The position numbers were made by a program, and so were the translations under genes. A stretch of DNA of 44,340 nt from Hymenochaete sp. R1 (taxonomy: Eukaryota > Basidiomycota > Agaricomycetes > Hymenochaetales > Hymenochaetaceae), in contig JAFREE010000185.1 of NCBI GenBank assembly GCA_019400425.1, positions 1 to 44,340 on the forward strand, written 5' to 3'. Below are positions 1 through 12,357 of the stretch, piece after piece. The notes under the pieces are model-generated. The model searched no databases and was not told the origin of the DNA. It worked only from the letters and a program-made list of their open reading frames with translations. Within the stretch, counting starts at the first letter, position 1; each line of letters begins with the position of its first letter.

Positions 1-1767
1 TATACCATCACACGTGCTAAACCGTGGGCGCAATCTCTTTGTGTAACGTCGTCTCTCTTTCTCTTCCCATCGCAACAACGACCACTTCAATAGACTCGTG
101 CCTAATGTGTGCAATATTCTGTTCAGTATAATATACGAACGCAACAGTGCATCAAACTCCCACTAGTATTGCGCTGATACACACCGCTAGCCTCCTTAAG
201 CCTTTCATCGCACGAGCATTGAATCAGTCGTCATTTCCACCGTAGTACTCGATCCCTTACCGGAGTCTATCGCACACCCATACCTCAGCACTGGGGTGGT
301 TGCACAAAGATGAGCCCATGCAGATTTGCTATATTTATCCATCCGAATCTTGGCTATGGGTAAACTTGAAGCGACTCCAAAATATGACGTGAGAACTGTC
401 CGAACTAGGTTCACTTCATCTTCGTAGGTGCAGAGGGGGGAGGAGGGATGAAAGACTTACGTACCCAATAAAAGCAAAACCCCAAAGAAGTCAACGATGC
501 CTTTTAGAGGTGATGGTATCAAAATTTCAGCCTTCTCCTAAAGCACGTCTAAAACAACATACACAATGAGAAGAATGAGCCGGCCAATGAAGACGTCCAA
601 GGCTCCACTGATGTCCATCTCACATCGGTACCACCAATCTATTTGGTAGAGAAGGTGAATATGATCTATGAGAGTTCTGACACATTTACGCTTTTGGCCT
701 TGCATCATTTGGTTTCTTGTAAGAGCCCACCAAAAACACGTCGAATGAGGAGTGTAGCCACAATTGGCACTGTTGAATCAGGATATCAGCGATGATTGGA
801 TGAGGAGTTATGCCGTTGAGGCGCTGTTGTCAAGGCTGCATAGCTTCAACGAATGGCAATCCATGAGTGTACACTACACAAGTGTGGATGATGAACGTCT
901 CCATCGCCGCGGTTGGGTGTTGGGTGGGAATTGAGATGGTCGTGGAGGGTACGGCCCGGGATGTCAACCTTTTCAGACTACCGGGCCGGTCACTTCAAAA
1001 GTTGGCCGGGGCAACTAGCCGGCTGCCGGCTATTCGAACATCAATATTGCAGTTCGGAAATGCTTCTCAACTGGAATCCTGCCGCAGCGGCACCGACGAC
1101 GCTTTCAAGTTCCTGATGCCAACCACATCGACGTTACCCGTTGCATTCACAGCTCACGACTACTATCTACGTTCACTAGTAAGATTTGGATCGCTATGTG
1201 TACGCTGAGCACCTCGTCAATTGCGCTTCATCTGGTCTACTTCATTGATTATGGATCGTAAACACACCGCACTCCTCAGCCAGCACCATGATGATGACAC
1301 CCGCTGGGAATGTCTTCAAACCCAAAAAAGGTGAGAGCCTCAGGTGCTGTATGTTTTCCTTTAGATATGGGCCCGCCCTTTTCGGACTGCTGACGCCATT
1401 TTGAAGACTCCCATTAGCCATAACCTTGCGTGGATGCCGGGCAAGAGTCATTCTCAAGCCTCTCCTGTCTCGTAATTTGGAAAGCGGCCATCTTTCTTCT
1501 CATGGCCTGAGGATCAAATCAGTGAGGCTACCACGATCGCATATAAGTCATCAATGATGAACTTTCTATCTGCCGACGCTCAAGACGAATCTTAATCACG
1601 AGTAATTTGGGTTCGGGTTGGGTTCGGGCTTACCCGACTCGATTTCTGTCATGGTCTAATTCCATGCGATGGATTCTACGCATTCTTTAGAAACGCTTTC
1701 CCATGAAAAACTGCAGTCCTCTCATGCTTCTCTTTCTCGCTGAATATTGACTGGTCTACTAAATTCA
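1..1767. other. Gene-free stretch left of the array
   Basis: I see no supportable gene here. The longest open frame (867-1208, plus, 113 codons) has no recognisable domain and no membrane segment. A short hydrophobic stretch can be read on the minus strand around 620-545, but it ends at a stop codon and cannot be joined to neighbouring frames with confidence. It could be debris of another membrane protein gene. The stretch 1605-1640 carries short GGGTTCGGG-like direct repeats. Confidence 0.5.
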
Positions 1768-2870
1768 ATGTATGGAGCTGATAGTATCGAAGCTTTTGGG
1801 TTCGATTTGACGACGGTGTTGGTAAGCGTCCATCTCAGACGTGAACACCATTACTAGGCAATTGAACAAGGCTGGAATCGTTTAATAAGACACTTTCTGA
1901 TATTATAGTGGCTATCATGACCGTGATTTTGTACAAATATTGTATGCTATTCCTGGGCTCGCGCCTTTGGTTCAATCACTCTGACACCCTTGTGCCGAAA
2001 GTTCTGAAGCTTGAAGAAGAGGTAAGCGTCATTCAACGATCTTTTGTGCGGGTTCCTAAATGGCTATATTGTTCCAGATATAATATGCTCGGAATCGTTT
2101 CTTGCTACGTCTTATCAGTTCCAGCTCGTAACGTCACTGCGCCTCAGTCGAAATGACCTTGCTTTGGAGCCGCAATTTTCATAGTTGCGCGGTACCTCGC
2201 GTTGGCAAGCGTCATGTAAGCATTTTCTTCGGTCAATCATTGCTCTTCTCTCTCGTTGCTTAGATTATCTTTGATAAGCGACATGCGGAAGTAAAGAACT
2301 TCTCCATTCTCAGCGGATCAGTCAACAGAAATAATTATAGACGCAGGCGGTTTCAAGCTCACGTTTCGCCGGGGCTCGAATGTCTCCTGCGCATCAGTCC
2401 CGTGTACAGAAACGTGGGTGCTATGTCTTCATTTCCATCAGTCATTAACCCAACAGTTCCGTGGTATTTATATCTATAACAGAAAACGTAAGCGCTCTTA
2501 CGTACCTAATTCAGAGCTCAACCAAGTGATTTTTCATGATAGATGACTCGATCATACATTCTCCATGTCTCTGGTATCATCTCATCCTTATAAACACTAA
2601 AAATTGTGACAGTAACTTGTGCTTGGAAACGCCCTTGTGCTTGCATCTATCGCCATTTCCGGTATCTCGCATCAAACATGTACCTTCGTCTCCGCAATTC
2701 TTTCTATGAGTATCGCCTCGAGCCATTCTAAACAAAAAAATCCCTTGCCGGTGCTTCATGTTAAATCCCAAGTACATTATCTGGCGACGACTCTAACGCT
2801 TTGGGATGTGATGCGGATACAGATTCAAATATGGCGGTCCAGACACGACGAGGGATAGGCTTGATATAAT
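1768..2870 (+). pseudogene. DUF6533-type seven-helix protein, copy 1, decayed
   Basis: This is the only array copy on the plus strand. The exon plan of the intact copies is still visible: exon 1 at 1768-1840 (73 nt, reading MYGADSIEAFGF), exon 2 at 1909-1941 (33 nt), exon 3 at 2002-2021 (20 nt, FLKLEEE), exon 4 at 2078-2092 (15 nt), exon 5 at 2148-2215 (68 nt, IFIVARYLALASVM), a 17-nt exon 6 at 2264-2280 and exon 7 at 2347-2413. It is broken. Exon 4 contains TAA and is followed by AA instead of a GT donor. Exon 5 has TGA at 2154-2156 where its sisters have an arginine codon. The donor after exon 6 is lost. The middle helices are missing beyond about 2500. The last exon, near 2612-2760, starts with a stop and later shifts frame, although VLASIAISGI still matches the helix-7 motif. 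Non-functional as read. Confidence 0.85.
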
Positions 2871-3212
2871 TGGGATGAACTTAACGTTCAAACGATACAA
2901 ATCGAGTCGTCCTACGTCACGTTAGTCTTGACCTCTATGTGCATTCTTATAGATCAAAGCAAACCTGTCTACGCGGTTATTTGGTTGCTATTCAGACTTC
3001 CTCTTGGATGTTATTATGTACTTCCATATAATGGCCAAACATTTCGTGACATTAAGTGAGAAATCACATACTGCGAATCATTGCAAACTAATAAAACATG
3101 AAAAGTCCATAGTGCTAAGATAAACGGAAGGATAAGATGTATTGTCCGCAACCTGACTGCCCATCCTACTGGACCGTTCTCTCAAACACTGCCTATTTTA
3201 TGATAATCAAAT
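2871..3212. other. Spacer between array copies 1 and 2
   Basis: About 340 bases of A/T-leaning sequence between the 3' ends of the convergent copies 1 and 2. I see no gene, repeat or RNA in it. Confidence 0.5.
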
Positions 3213-5020
3213 CTAGAGTACATCCGCGTCGCGAATCGCCGTGTCAGATATATTGCTGATGGTAACACTCGGTATCCTTGCTTTTAACGTTGGGAAAGTG
3301 CTGTTTAGTTGTTCCTGGTTATCGCTGCACGAGTAGAAGTTTTTACAGAGGTTGAGGTAAATGTTTGGCGCGAGCACGCCTGAGATTGCGACGGATGCAA
3401 GCAGGTGAGTATTTGCGAGCTGCTCGTCCTGTGTTAATATTCGTGAGTTCAAATTTCTTTGAGCCGGTGGAGAAGAAACGCGGACAACGCACGATCTCGA
3501 TTTTTATCATAAGGAAGAATACCAGAGAGTAGGTGACGAAAATTCTAAAATGTTTAGGTTAGGAAAAATCTAACGAGGAATAACATTATACATACACGAC
3601 AAAGTAAATGATGTTGTCCCTTATTATAATCTCCATCAAAGACCGCCTCCCAGTTGTGCTACTCAAGGACCACGAATTTCGCTTGTGTCCCGATGCCGTT
3701 GAATCGCTGTATGATTCCCATGACTTTCGTAGGACCAGCAGAAACGTGAAGAGTTCGTTGACAAGAAGGGGCACCCAAAAGAGGGGAGAAAGTTTAGACT
3801 TCATTCCTAAGACCCACCGAGTCTCGTCATTAAAGAATATGGGGGTTTCGGACATCGTTCCTGTTCGAAATTAGGTCGCTTATACATTCAGCACTGAAGT
3901 TTACGACGCACCTTTAAGAGCGGTAAGGTCGAGGATGATGAAGATGACTACGATGATGTCTAACGCGATGAACGAAAGAAGAACGACCCTGTTTCCGCTA
4001 TATAACGCGTATGTTCTAAGTTGAAGAAGGACTACGAAAAGGAGTGAATGGTGCGGCTGTTGTTTGATGAATGTCGCTTACTCATGGTACACACAACGGC
4101 AACGGAAACGGTGTAGAACGAGACATTTACTACGGAATATTCGACTTTCGAGATCATTCAGTTCAGCTTGAGTGTCAGATTACAGGTGTCGAATCCACTC
4201 ACTTCCCCTATTAATTGAACATCGAGCGCACGCGAAATTTAAGAACGTCAGCCGCAGGAAGAATATCAGCTTCTTCTATTTACTCACAAAAGTCCAACAT
4301 TCACGAGTTCAGTACAGGAACCATTGTAAGGCCCGTCGTGGGGTTGATAAGCTGTCGGGCAATTTCCCAAAAAATATTGTTCGGCAATAACGTCGAGTCC
4401 GCCTAAACAAGTTATCAGCCATGTTCAGATTTTTCAGGAACCGTATCTGGGTTGTGTACAAAACCGGTGGTGAAGTACTAGTACGTACTTTTTCCCACTA
4501 TGTATCTGTAACAAATTTGGTAAGCAACAGTTGAATAAAGACTTATAAATCGCTTACAAGATACTCGCCAGCGAGAGATACCGTGCAATAACGTATAACG
4601 ATGATCCAAAACAAGGTCGTTTTGACTATCATACTTAGTGTTATACAGCCTGACAAGGGCAGGACAGGAGGGGCGAGTACTGACCCAGACATATTTCACC
4701 TAACACAGTTAGTCACCTCTATTGGGATGGCCAAAGAGGCATGAAAAAAGACTTGCCTCTTCATCAAGTTTCAAAACTTTCGATGTCGGTGTTGAAGCGT
4801 TAGCGAGCGGGAAAGTAGAAAACATCTTGGGCTTATTTACTATGGTTATACAGCGTCACGGTCGTAACCACCACTATAAAGCGAAAAAATAACCACCCCC
4901 GTATTTTAGATGATTGCTGATCATCCACAAAGGAGAAAGGGGCCTGCCTCTGAGATAAACACATATTAACGCTCTTACAGGACCATAACCAGGGTATTCG
5001 ATCTTGTCAACGCCCGACAT
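3213..5020 (-). CDS. DUF6533-type seven-helix membrane protein, copy 2
   Basis: Complete 13-exon model, 353 residues. Exons (minus strand): 5020-4948, 4873-4841, 4776-4757, 4699-4685, 4625-4558, 4505-4489, 4402-4288, 4207-4203, 4144-4082, 4031-3912, 3860-3596, 3544-3493, 3428-3213. All phases agree and no internal stop remains. The N-terminus carries the DUF6533 signature: a short helix, then ILKLDEE-VKYVW and LYVIARYLSLASIL. Further helices follow: VSFYTVSVAVVCTM, VVLLSFIALDIIVVIFIIL, FWVPLLVNELFTFLLVL, IIYFVVIFVTYSLVFFLMI and HLLASVAISGVLAPNIYL. A Cys pair sits in the outer loop (GNCP, GSC), followed by LRTYALY, which resembles a receptor intracellular boundary. Introns 1 and 3 use GC donors. 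A second ATG at 5026, in frame, could be the real start. Function is unknown; the layout suggests a receptor-like protein of the plasma or internal membranes. Confidence 0.85.
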
Positions 5021-5026
5021 CGACAT

Positions 5027-7057
5027 TAGCAAAATTGAGGATGGTACGCCAACGAAAAAAGGACGCAGCGAGGAAAGGTATGAATGTGTAGTTAATAGAC
5101 AAGTTATTCTATGCCGAAGCAAGGACATATATATGTGCTTTCTCGGTGTCAGAGGAGTGGCCACAAGATAAGGCACCGCCGCGGCAACGTGCGAATAGAG
5201 TCTGAATCAGGCTAGATCTGATGACTGTAAGCGGACTTCGACTTGTTTCCGGAGTCAATGTGCCAATACAATTGTTCCCGTCAACTTCTATCTGGCGACA
5301 AAGTAAGTTTAAGAACGGATCACAGAAAGGAAGGAGACCAACGTTGAAGGGCATCATTGTCGCAGATGCTGGCATATGCTGCTCCTGATCCAGAGCCAGA
5401 GAGATGGGTCTTTGAAACGGGGCAATCGTGGGTCAAACTTATTCAGTGACGCCCAGAATCAACTCATTCCGTCAAGGATCATTGATGGTAGCCCAATACG
5501 GTTAGCAAGTTCGTCGATTTTCCTCCGTTACAATCGCACTCGAGTCAGTCTACATTTGAACCCATCTTCGTGTCTTCCTTTAGACAACCCACGGACACAG
5601 CTACGGCCCCAAAGCTGAAGAGGTGAGATATCTATGAACATTGTCTGTGCTGCTCGCCCCTTTTAGCCTCCTTCTTTCCCTACATCATTGAGCAACTCCG
5701 AATGTTGGCTTCCGCACGAGGCTGCGTGATACGGTGATAGAAACAATTAGCCGGCAGTTTTCAAGTTGCATGCTCCATTGGTTCTACATGTGCGAGTCGG
5801 AAATCAATATCGGATGCAGATGAATGCGGGCAAAGGTGAATGAGCTCACACGTAACTAGTCGTGCAAACGGGCCATTACACTTTCTCTATGAAATTTTTG
5901 CAAGCAGACGAGAACCTAGGTCATTGTAATCTGTGCATTTGCCTGGACGACCAATGGTAGCTTCAGACCCGAAAGCAGAATCGGTCAAAGCCAGATCCTC
6001 TAGCTGGATTTAGTTTGTCAGTCTTGGTCTTTCTTCGCGAAGTCTGCAGCGCAATGGTCATGAAAACCACTACGTAAAGCGATGCTTCCGTTGAATCAGC
6101 GTCGATTTGATTAATTCGTCATTGTGCAACTCACCGGTGTTGCCAATCGCTCAACCGCCTTGTGGTCATTGCAACAAATTTGAAACATTACGTGTGAAGA
6201 AGCTCGTCTCATGCGTCTCTGTCCACTGGTTTACCGTCGCTGAGGTTCGGGCTCAGTCCCTGCGTCCTATCCCCCTTATCTCATAGGCCAGGCGCATCCC
6301 GACTAAGAGTCATAATGTGAAAAGCAGTCCGAGCGATCGCGTGAGCTGCACAAGTGGGAATCAGCAAAAGGTTTAAGCTTTTGCGATGCGGTGAAATGCG
6401 TGTATTCCGCGCGTACACTCCACGCTCAGACTGCAGCGCTAGTGAACGTTCGTCGGTCGCTCATGGATTTTTGAAGTGTTTTCCATGGTCGCATAGTCTA
6501 AAAGTCGTGTTACGTGAAGGTCGTGGATCAGCGAAAAAGATGGAAAGTGTAGAAACTGTATGATGTGTAGAGGTTTTACGACTTATCACGGTACATGCGA
6601 TTAATATTGGATGGCCAGAATTGAGCTGCGTACATTGTGTTGGGGTCGTTCGCGTCAACAAGGGTGTGGACTGCAGCCCAAGGTTGAGAGCAGAGCAATA
6701 GATCATGCACAGTACGGCTGTCAGTCGTACAAAGTACTATCCCGGCCCGAGATCTGCGCGCAGTTTGTGGGCGGTAGCCGGCCGCCGGACCGAATATCCA
6801 CACTCACATAGGGTTCGCTCCGGATCCAGTGGCGGTAAATTTCTCGATAAAATATTCACGAAGGTCACTTTCATACAATTCTCTTCACTTGGTCGAAAGT
6901 TTGGAACTACATCAGATCGATCATCAAAAATGCTACAATGTGATACACTGGTTTATTTAAGGAATACATCTATATTTGTCCAAAGGCAATGCCGACACTC
7001 TCCCACCCACTACCCGCCTTTTCACACCACCCCCCCCCCCCCTCCCCCACCCCGGTT
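5027..7057. other. Gene-free stretch between copies 2 and 3
   Basis: About 2 kb with no supportable gene. Open frames are short, overlap on both strands and encode no recognisable domain. A run of 13 C at 7030-7042 lies immediately 3' of the copy 3 stop codon. Confidence 0.5.
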
Positions 7058-8917
7058 TCAGGCGTTTGCTAGTAGTCTCAATTCGCACCGCGTGTGTTCA
7101 TCGGTGCTGTCTACATCTCTCCTATGTTTCAACTCCATGCTCGCATCATGGTCCATTACATCGGTCGCTTCACTGTAAACCGCACCCGGTACAGTCACAT
7201 GAAATGCCAGCGGTGTCGATGTGTTTACTTCTGGCTGGAATTGTTCCTCTCTAACCACCTCCGAGTCATGGAAACTTTTTCGGAGATGAAGATAGATATT
7301 TGGCCCGAGAATACCTGAGCTCGCGATAGACGCATATGTATGGGCTTCCAGAGCCACTATACTCTATAGAAACTGTGGCATCAGCTTGAAGCTCTGATAG
7401 AAAAGAGAAACATGGAAGGCGTACGATTTCGGTATCAATCATGAGGAAAAGCGCAACGGAATAAACGATACAGATCCTGAAATAAAGTCTTTCGTCAGAA
7501 AAGCTGATAAATGATCTGAATATTTCATACACAATGAAATAAAGGATATTGTCCCTTATGATGATGTCCATTAACGACTGCCTCGGACGCCTTATAAGCC
7601 ACAAGCCGCGCTTGCCTACTGATGTAACTGGATTCCTGTAAGACTGCCATGACTTCCGCAGTACAAGAAATATCATGACAAGCTCATTAAAAAGAAAAGG
7701 CACCCAGTAAACAGGAGAGTAAGTATCTACTATTCTTTGACCTGTATTATGATTTTTGCTGCCAATTATCACTTTTCTTGTCATCAATGCTAACCAAAAA
7801 CGACATAGAAATTAGTTGCGGTTGCATAGAAAATCTTAAACCACGAAACGCACCTCTCAGAGCAAAAAGTTCAATGATGAAGAAGACGATAGCAATGACG
7901 TCCAAAATGATGAAGATAATGAGAATAGTCCTGTTCCTCCTATATAGGGCGTGTGTTCGAAGTTGAAAAAGGCCTGCAAAAAGACACACTTGTCATTGCT
8001 CCTGGCCATGAACACGATCAAATTTGTTACCCATGGTACACGCAGCGATTATTGCAGCAATAAGGAGCATGGCTTTGGTTGAAAAAATTTGCTCTTTGAA
8101 AGAATCCACTTCAGCACCATGTTGAATCAATTCGAATGACTCACCATTGCGACTTGTAGTGTCAGAAACATGTCGAGGCGAGCTGGTATCAGCGGAAAGG
8201 GCAAATCACAGCGCTTCTGACTTACGAGTCATCAACGTATACGAGTTCGATACAGGGATAGCCGGAATCCTCAGAGTCAATCACAGGTTGGTAAGATGCC
8301 GGACAGCTACCCTCAAAGTATTGTCCCAAAGATATATTGAATCCGCCTGCATATTGTCATTAGTGCCTTTAAACTGTCACATATCCGATTAGCGGTAGAC
8401 CGTGCCGTACCTTTGACTGCTGCGTATCTTTGAGACTTTATTAATGTGAAGCCACAAGAAGGCGACAGATAAATGCGTACAAGATGCTCCCGACCGAGAG
8501 GTATCGTGCGATAACGTATAATACTGATCCAAGGCCGGGGCGTTTACACTGTCATAATTTCGTCGTCATACGGCCGAACAGGTGGGCGGGGCAACCGGAT
8601 ACTGACCCAGACGTATTTCACCTTGCACGGCAAACTCATCACCGGAGAAGGCTTAAAGGTTGATGGAATGATGCGTACCTCTTCGTCAAATTTCAAAACT
8701 TGCGAATACAGTTTCTTAGCGAACAGCAGAAGTTGCCAGCTTGGTCTCGCGCACCATAATTATACGCAATGACGGTTACGGTCACCACTGAAATAGAAGT
8801 GCCCACAATGTTAAACCACTGCGAATTATCTACGAAAGAAAATTGGAGCTTGCCTTTCAGATAGACATTTATCAGCGTTACGAAGCCATTTACTTCAATA
8901 ACATCGATACCCGACAT
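7058..8917 (-). CDS. DUF6533-type seven-helix membrane protein, copy 3
   Basis: Complete 13-exon model, 381 residues. Exons: 8917-8854, 8787-8755, 8698-8679, 8621-8607, 8548-8481, 8427-8411, 8346-8226, 8152-8145, 8093-8031, 7973-7854, 7789-7531, 7476-7425, 7363-7058. Phases agree throughout. It starts MSGIDVIEVNGF; the DUF6533 core reads YVLKFDEE-VKYVW and SVLYVIARYLSVGSIL. The motif LFQLRTHALY follows the third helix, and the last helix reads YASIASSGILGPNIYLHL. The C-terminal tail is longer than in the sister copies. Intron 1 has a GC donor (GCAAGC). Exon 8 is 8 nt here but 5 nt in the other copies, so one extra codon is kept in frame. Exon 13 begins at a plain AG and fits its sisters less tightly than the other junctions. 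Function unknown. Confidence 0.83.
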
Positions 8918-9700
8918 CGGATCCAGTAAAGCAGACGAAAGCGTCAAGCGGGGGAAAAGATGGGGACATACAAAGAAAAGAAGCGAGCTATAGAGCTGAG
9001 AAGAAGCTTTTATATTTCTCGGGCTCGTGGTGTCACAACAGAGTGGCAATGAGACGCCGCAGCATCCAACGGTAAACTACACAATACCAGAGTTAGCGAA
9101 CAGTATTGCACCCTGATCGGTTCTGAGCGCTGACGGGTCAACATGTTCACGCGAGGTGGGTGCATCAGCGAAGACCAGAGTATGGGAAAAAATGAACTGC
9201 GGTATCGTCGGACATTGACGCAAACATGAACCACTGGCAAGTGCTCACTTATTTGAAGCTTGTACACATGGACCTCATTTGATTGTTTCGATCTAATGAT
9301 GCTTGTAAGTATATAATAAGTTTGGCTATAATGGTATGTATCCTCGTACCAACATCACAACACAAAGTCAATATCCCCTCGCCATCGCCTCCGTCACCTT
9401 TAGTCACCGGTGCATCGAGCTTTTAGTCGTTTCCGGCATCCTTATTCCCGTACTTTCATTCGCAACCACATGCGCTGACGCCGATGTCGTCATTGCATTC
9501 ATGGCCACCTTTTTAAACCATTGCAGTCGGGAAAAGGGGTCGCTTTAAGGAAGGGAAGGAGCTTGCGGTGAATCTTCTCAGCTCATAGGAACGTGATGTG
9601 CAGTCCTCGCCCAATGTGAAATGAGGTAGCCAATCTAGACTCGTCAGCGTCGGAACGTATGCAATGCCGTTAAGTCTCACACCTGGAAACTCCTTCAAGT
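8918..9700. other. Spacer between copy 3 and the ERV1 relic
   Basis: Roughly 780 bases upstream of copy 3, presumably containing its promoter. No gene is recognised. A T/A-rich stretch (9300-9335) could belong to a core promoter, but nothing ties it to a transcript. Confidence 0.4.
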
Positions 9701-9714
9701 GCATTCTGTTGTTT

Positions 9715-10335
9715 GACTCGACCTTCAACGTCTCGTCCGCGCCAGCCGCATTGCGGCCAAAACCCAACTTGCCGATCCTCATATGCACCATCTCATGCCA
9801 ATCATTGTACACCATTTGCCAGCCCCTTCTCTCCCACTGATATGCAACAGGCCCTTTGAAATGCGTCTAGCTGCGTTCTTCGCGCACCAAGCGCCAGGAT
9901 AAATAGATAGTGCGTGCAATTGACCTAGCATGTTGAGCGTGTCGTGCATATGAAGATGAAAATTGAGTGCGCCATTGCAATGTGAAGAAACGTTCACGTT
10001 ACGCGTCCAAGTTGTTAGACATCTGAAGGACAGCCCGATTGAGGTTCGTTGGGTCGTACGCGCAACATTGAAGTGCTTATTGAATCCCCGATGGCAAGAA
10101 ACATTCCGATGGACATTTGGGAGTATGTCAGAAGGAATAAGCCCCAGAAGTGTCCTTGAGTAGGTGGTAGCGCTGGCAATAGAGGAGAAATTGGCGGCAA
10201 TTCAAAGAGTTTGAAAGAACTTGAAGATGGCTTCGGGTCAGACGTCAGACGAAGCCGTCAGGCGCACAACAAAATTCACGGTCCGGCAGGTCCCGGAAGC
10301 CGAACTGATGAGTCAAGTACTAAGACTGCTTACGT
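9715..10335 (-). pseudogene. Broken duplicate of the ERV1 sulfhydryl oxidase gene
   Basis: Read on the minus strand in shifting frames, this stretch follows the intact ERV1 protein of 16576-17181. VRPNEPQSGCPSDV matches its MRPDEPPPDCPPDV. Next comes QLGR..T.TFLH, with stop codons in place of the Glu and Trp codons. Then MLGQLHALSIYPGAWCAK matches MLGLLFALPVLYPCTWCAT, and ISGREG matches VSGREG. After a frameshift, RIGKLGF matches RLGKPLF. The redox centre CxxC is destroyed (YPCTWC has become YPGAWC), and the FAD-side cysteines near the C-terminus are also lost. Several frameshifts and stops make it non-functional. It lies just 3' of array copy 4 and 5' of copy 3, the same order as intact ERV1 and copy 5. 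Confidence 0.9.
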
Positions 10336-10550
10336 AGATGCCTTGGGCAAACTATGCTCCCATCCACATCATGAACTATCCATGAACGTATATAAATAAC
10401 ACTGACATTGTCCAAGAAACCAGCATTTCGAATATTACATACACATAGATAAGTATACCTCTATCAATCCGGTATTAAGAAAGGTGTCTCCCTGCCCTTT
10501 GAGCACTCAAGATACTAAACATGCCAAGCCTCTTCTCGCACCATGTCTGC

Positions 10551-12357
10551 CTAACCGGGCTCTGATTCCGCACTGTCGCCAACGTCTTCAAAGTCCGAGC
10601 CAATACTCATATCGCGATTCATTGTATCAAACCCAACTCCAGTATTCCAATTCGGTACAGTTGCATGTAACGATGCCATAGTGATCTGTTCCGATCGATA
10701 TTGCTCATCTCGATCCTCGTAGTAGTTCCTTCGAAGGTGGAGGTAAATATTTGGGCCGAGGATGCCCGAAATTGCGATGGATGTGAGTAAATGGGTGTTT
10801 GCGAATAGTTGATTCTGAGAAATTGCAAGATCAGTCGTATAATATGTGGCAGAAAGAACGTGTAACGCAAACGATTTTAACGTTTATCATAAGGAAAAGC
10901 GCAAGGGAATATACGATGAAGATTCTGAAAGGAACGACTACGTCAGCAGAACGGAGAGTCAGATTAGACTACTCTTACACAATGAAGTAAAGGATATTAT
11001 CCTTAACGATAACGTCCATCAACGTCGCTCTAGTGCGTCTTACAAGCCATCCGTTTCGCTTGTGTAATCTGATTGCATCCCAATAATATTGCCACGTTTT
11101 CCGTAGTACCAGAATGAAGGTAATAAGCTCGTTGGCAAGGAAGGAAGTCCAGAAAAGGGGAGAGTAAGCATCCCGGTCTTCATTTTGAGTTTCGCTGAAA
11201 TAAAGTACGTCTGTTGTCTGTATTACTCCTATCCAAGGTTGAAAGATATTAATCGTGTATAGAACCTTATAACGTAGGGCATACCCCTTATGACAGTGAC
11301 TTCAATGACAAAGAAGACGACCGCAATGACGTCCAGTGAGATGAAGGTTATGAGAACGACTCTGTTTTGATTGTATAGAGCGTACGTTCGAAGTTGAAGG
11401 AGACCTGCTAAAGGGTATGCTTCGCTATGCTGCTCGCAATGATAATGCTTCCTTACACATGGTACACACAGCGATAATAGCAGCGATGTAAAACATGACA
11501 TCCAATGGGAAAAGATTGCCTTTGAAAATGTTCAGTCCAGCATCATTTTCGATATGTTGAAAGGACTACCCACTCCAACTGTGAGTGAAGTATCGGGAAG
11601 TGGCCCGGACCAGTGGTCAACCCGAGCCCGTGGTAAGAAGTGAATCGGTGCATGCTTGTGTAGCTCACCTATCGCCGACGTATATAGTTTCGATACAAGG
11701 GGGTCGGTCAGATGCCGGGCAATACCCCACAAGCCCTTGATCAACAACAAATTTGAGCCCGCCTGCATATGTTATTAGCCGTGTTAGCAGAATGCAGTCA
11801 TTTAGGGGTGTTGGGACTGTATCCGAGAGTCTCACTTTGGCTCACTGCGTATCTGTCAAAAGATTTTGAATGTGATAACAAAAAGTATTTCGATTGAAGC
11901 TTACAGAACGCTTATTATCGATAGATATCGCGCAATAACGTATAGTACTGATCCAAAGCAGAGGCGCTTGGACTGTCGTGTTTTGCCGTCAGTTGACTGG
12001 GAAGTTACAGGACAACAGAGAACCTACCCAGACGTAGTTCACCTGGGGCAGCATTATATGATATTCAGCTCCGGACGGAGAATACTTTGGCTATAAAACG
12101 GTGCTCACCTCTTCATCAAGTCTCAAGACTTCAAAATCGGGATATCAGTAAATTGGAGATAGAGGATCTAGTTTGACTTTGCGCACCATAATTATACACC
12201 ATCAGGGTCATAATCACCACTGCGAATTCGTTTTCTTCACCGTAAATGGATGTGAGAGGGACACAGAAAAGTAGGACTCGCCTCTGAGATGAATGCTTAC
12301 GAGAATCCCTACAGGACTAAAGCTGACATACTCGATACCGTCGATGTCAATCGACAT
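10551..12357 (-). CDS. DUF6533-type seven-helix membrane protein, copy 4
   Basis: Complete 13-exon model, 352 residues. Exons: 12357-12282, 12219-12187, 12128-12109, 12042-12028, 11972-11905, 11852-11836, 11762-11669, 11578-11574, 11519-11457, 11404-11285, 11210-10979, 10924-10873, 10814-10551. All phases close. It starts MSIDIDGIEYVSF. The DUF6533 core reads YVLRLDEE-VNYVW and SVLYVIARYLSIISVL; LLQLRTYALYNQNR follows helix 3; helix 7 reads HLLTSIAISGILGPNIYL. The outer loop (exon 7) is about seven codons shorter than in copy 2. Intron 1 has a GC donor (GCGAGT), and intron 12 uses a weak GTTTGC donor. The 5-nt exon 8 depends on a GTGGGT donor and is the least certain part. Function unknown. 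Confidence 0.82.

Noticed and set aside
867..1208. 113-codon plus-strand open frame
   Set aside because: No domain, no helix, no related sequence elsewhere in the window and no splice context.
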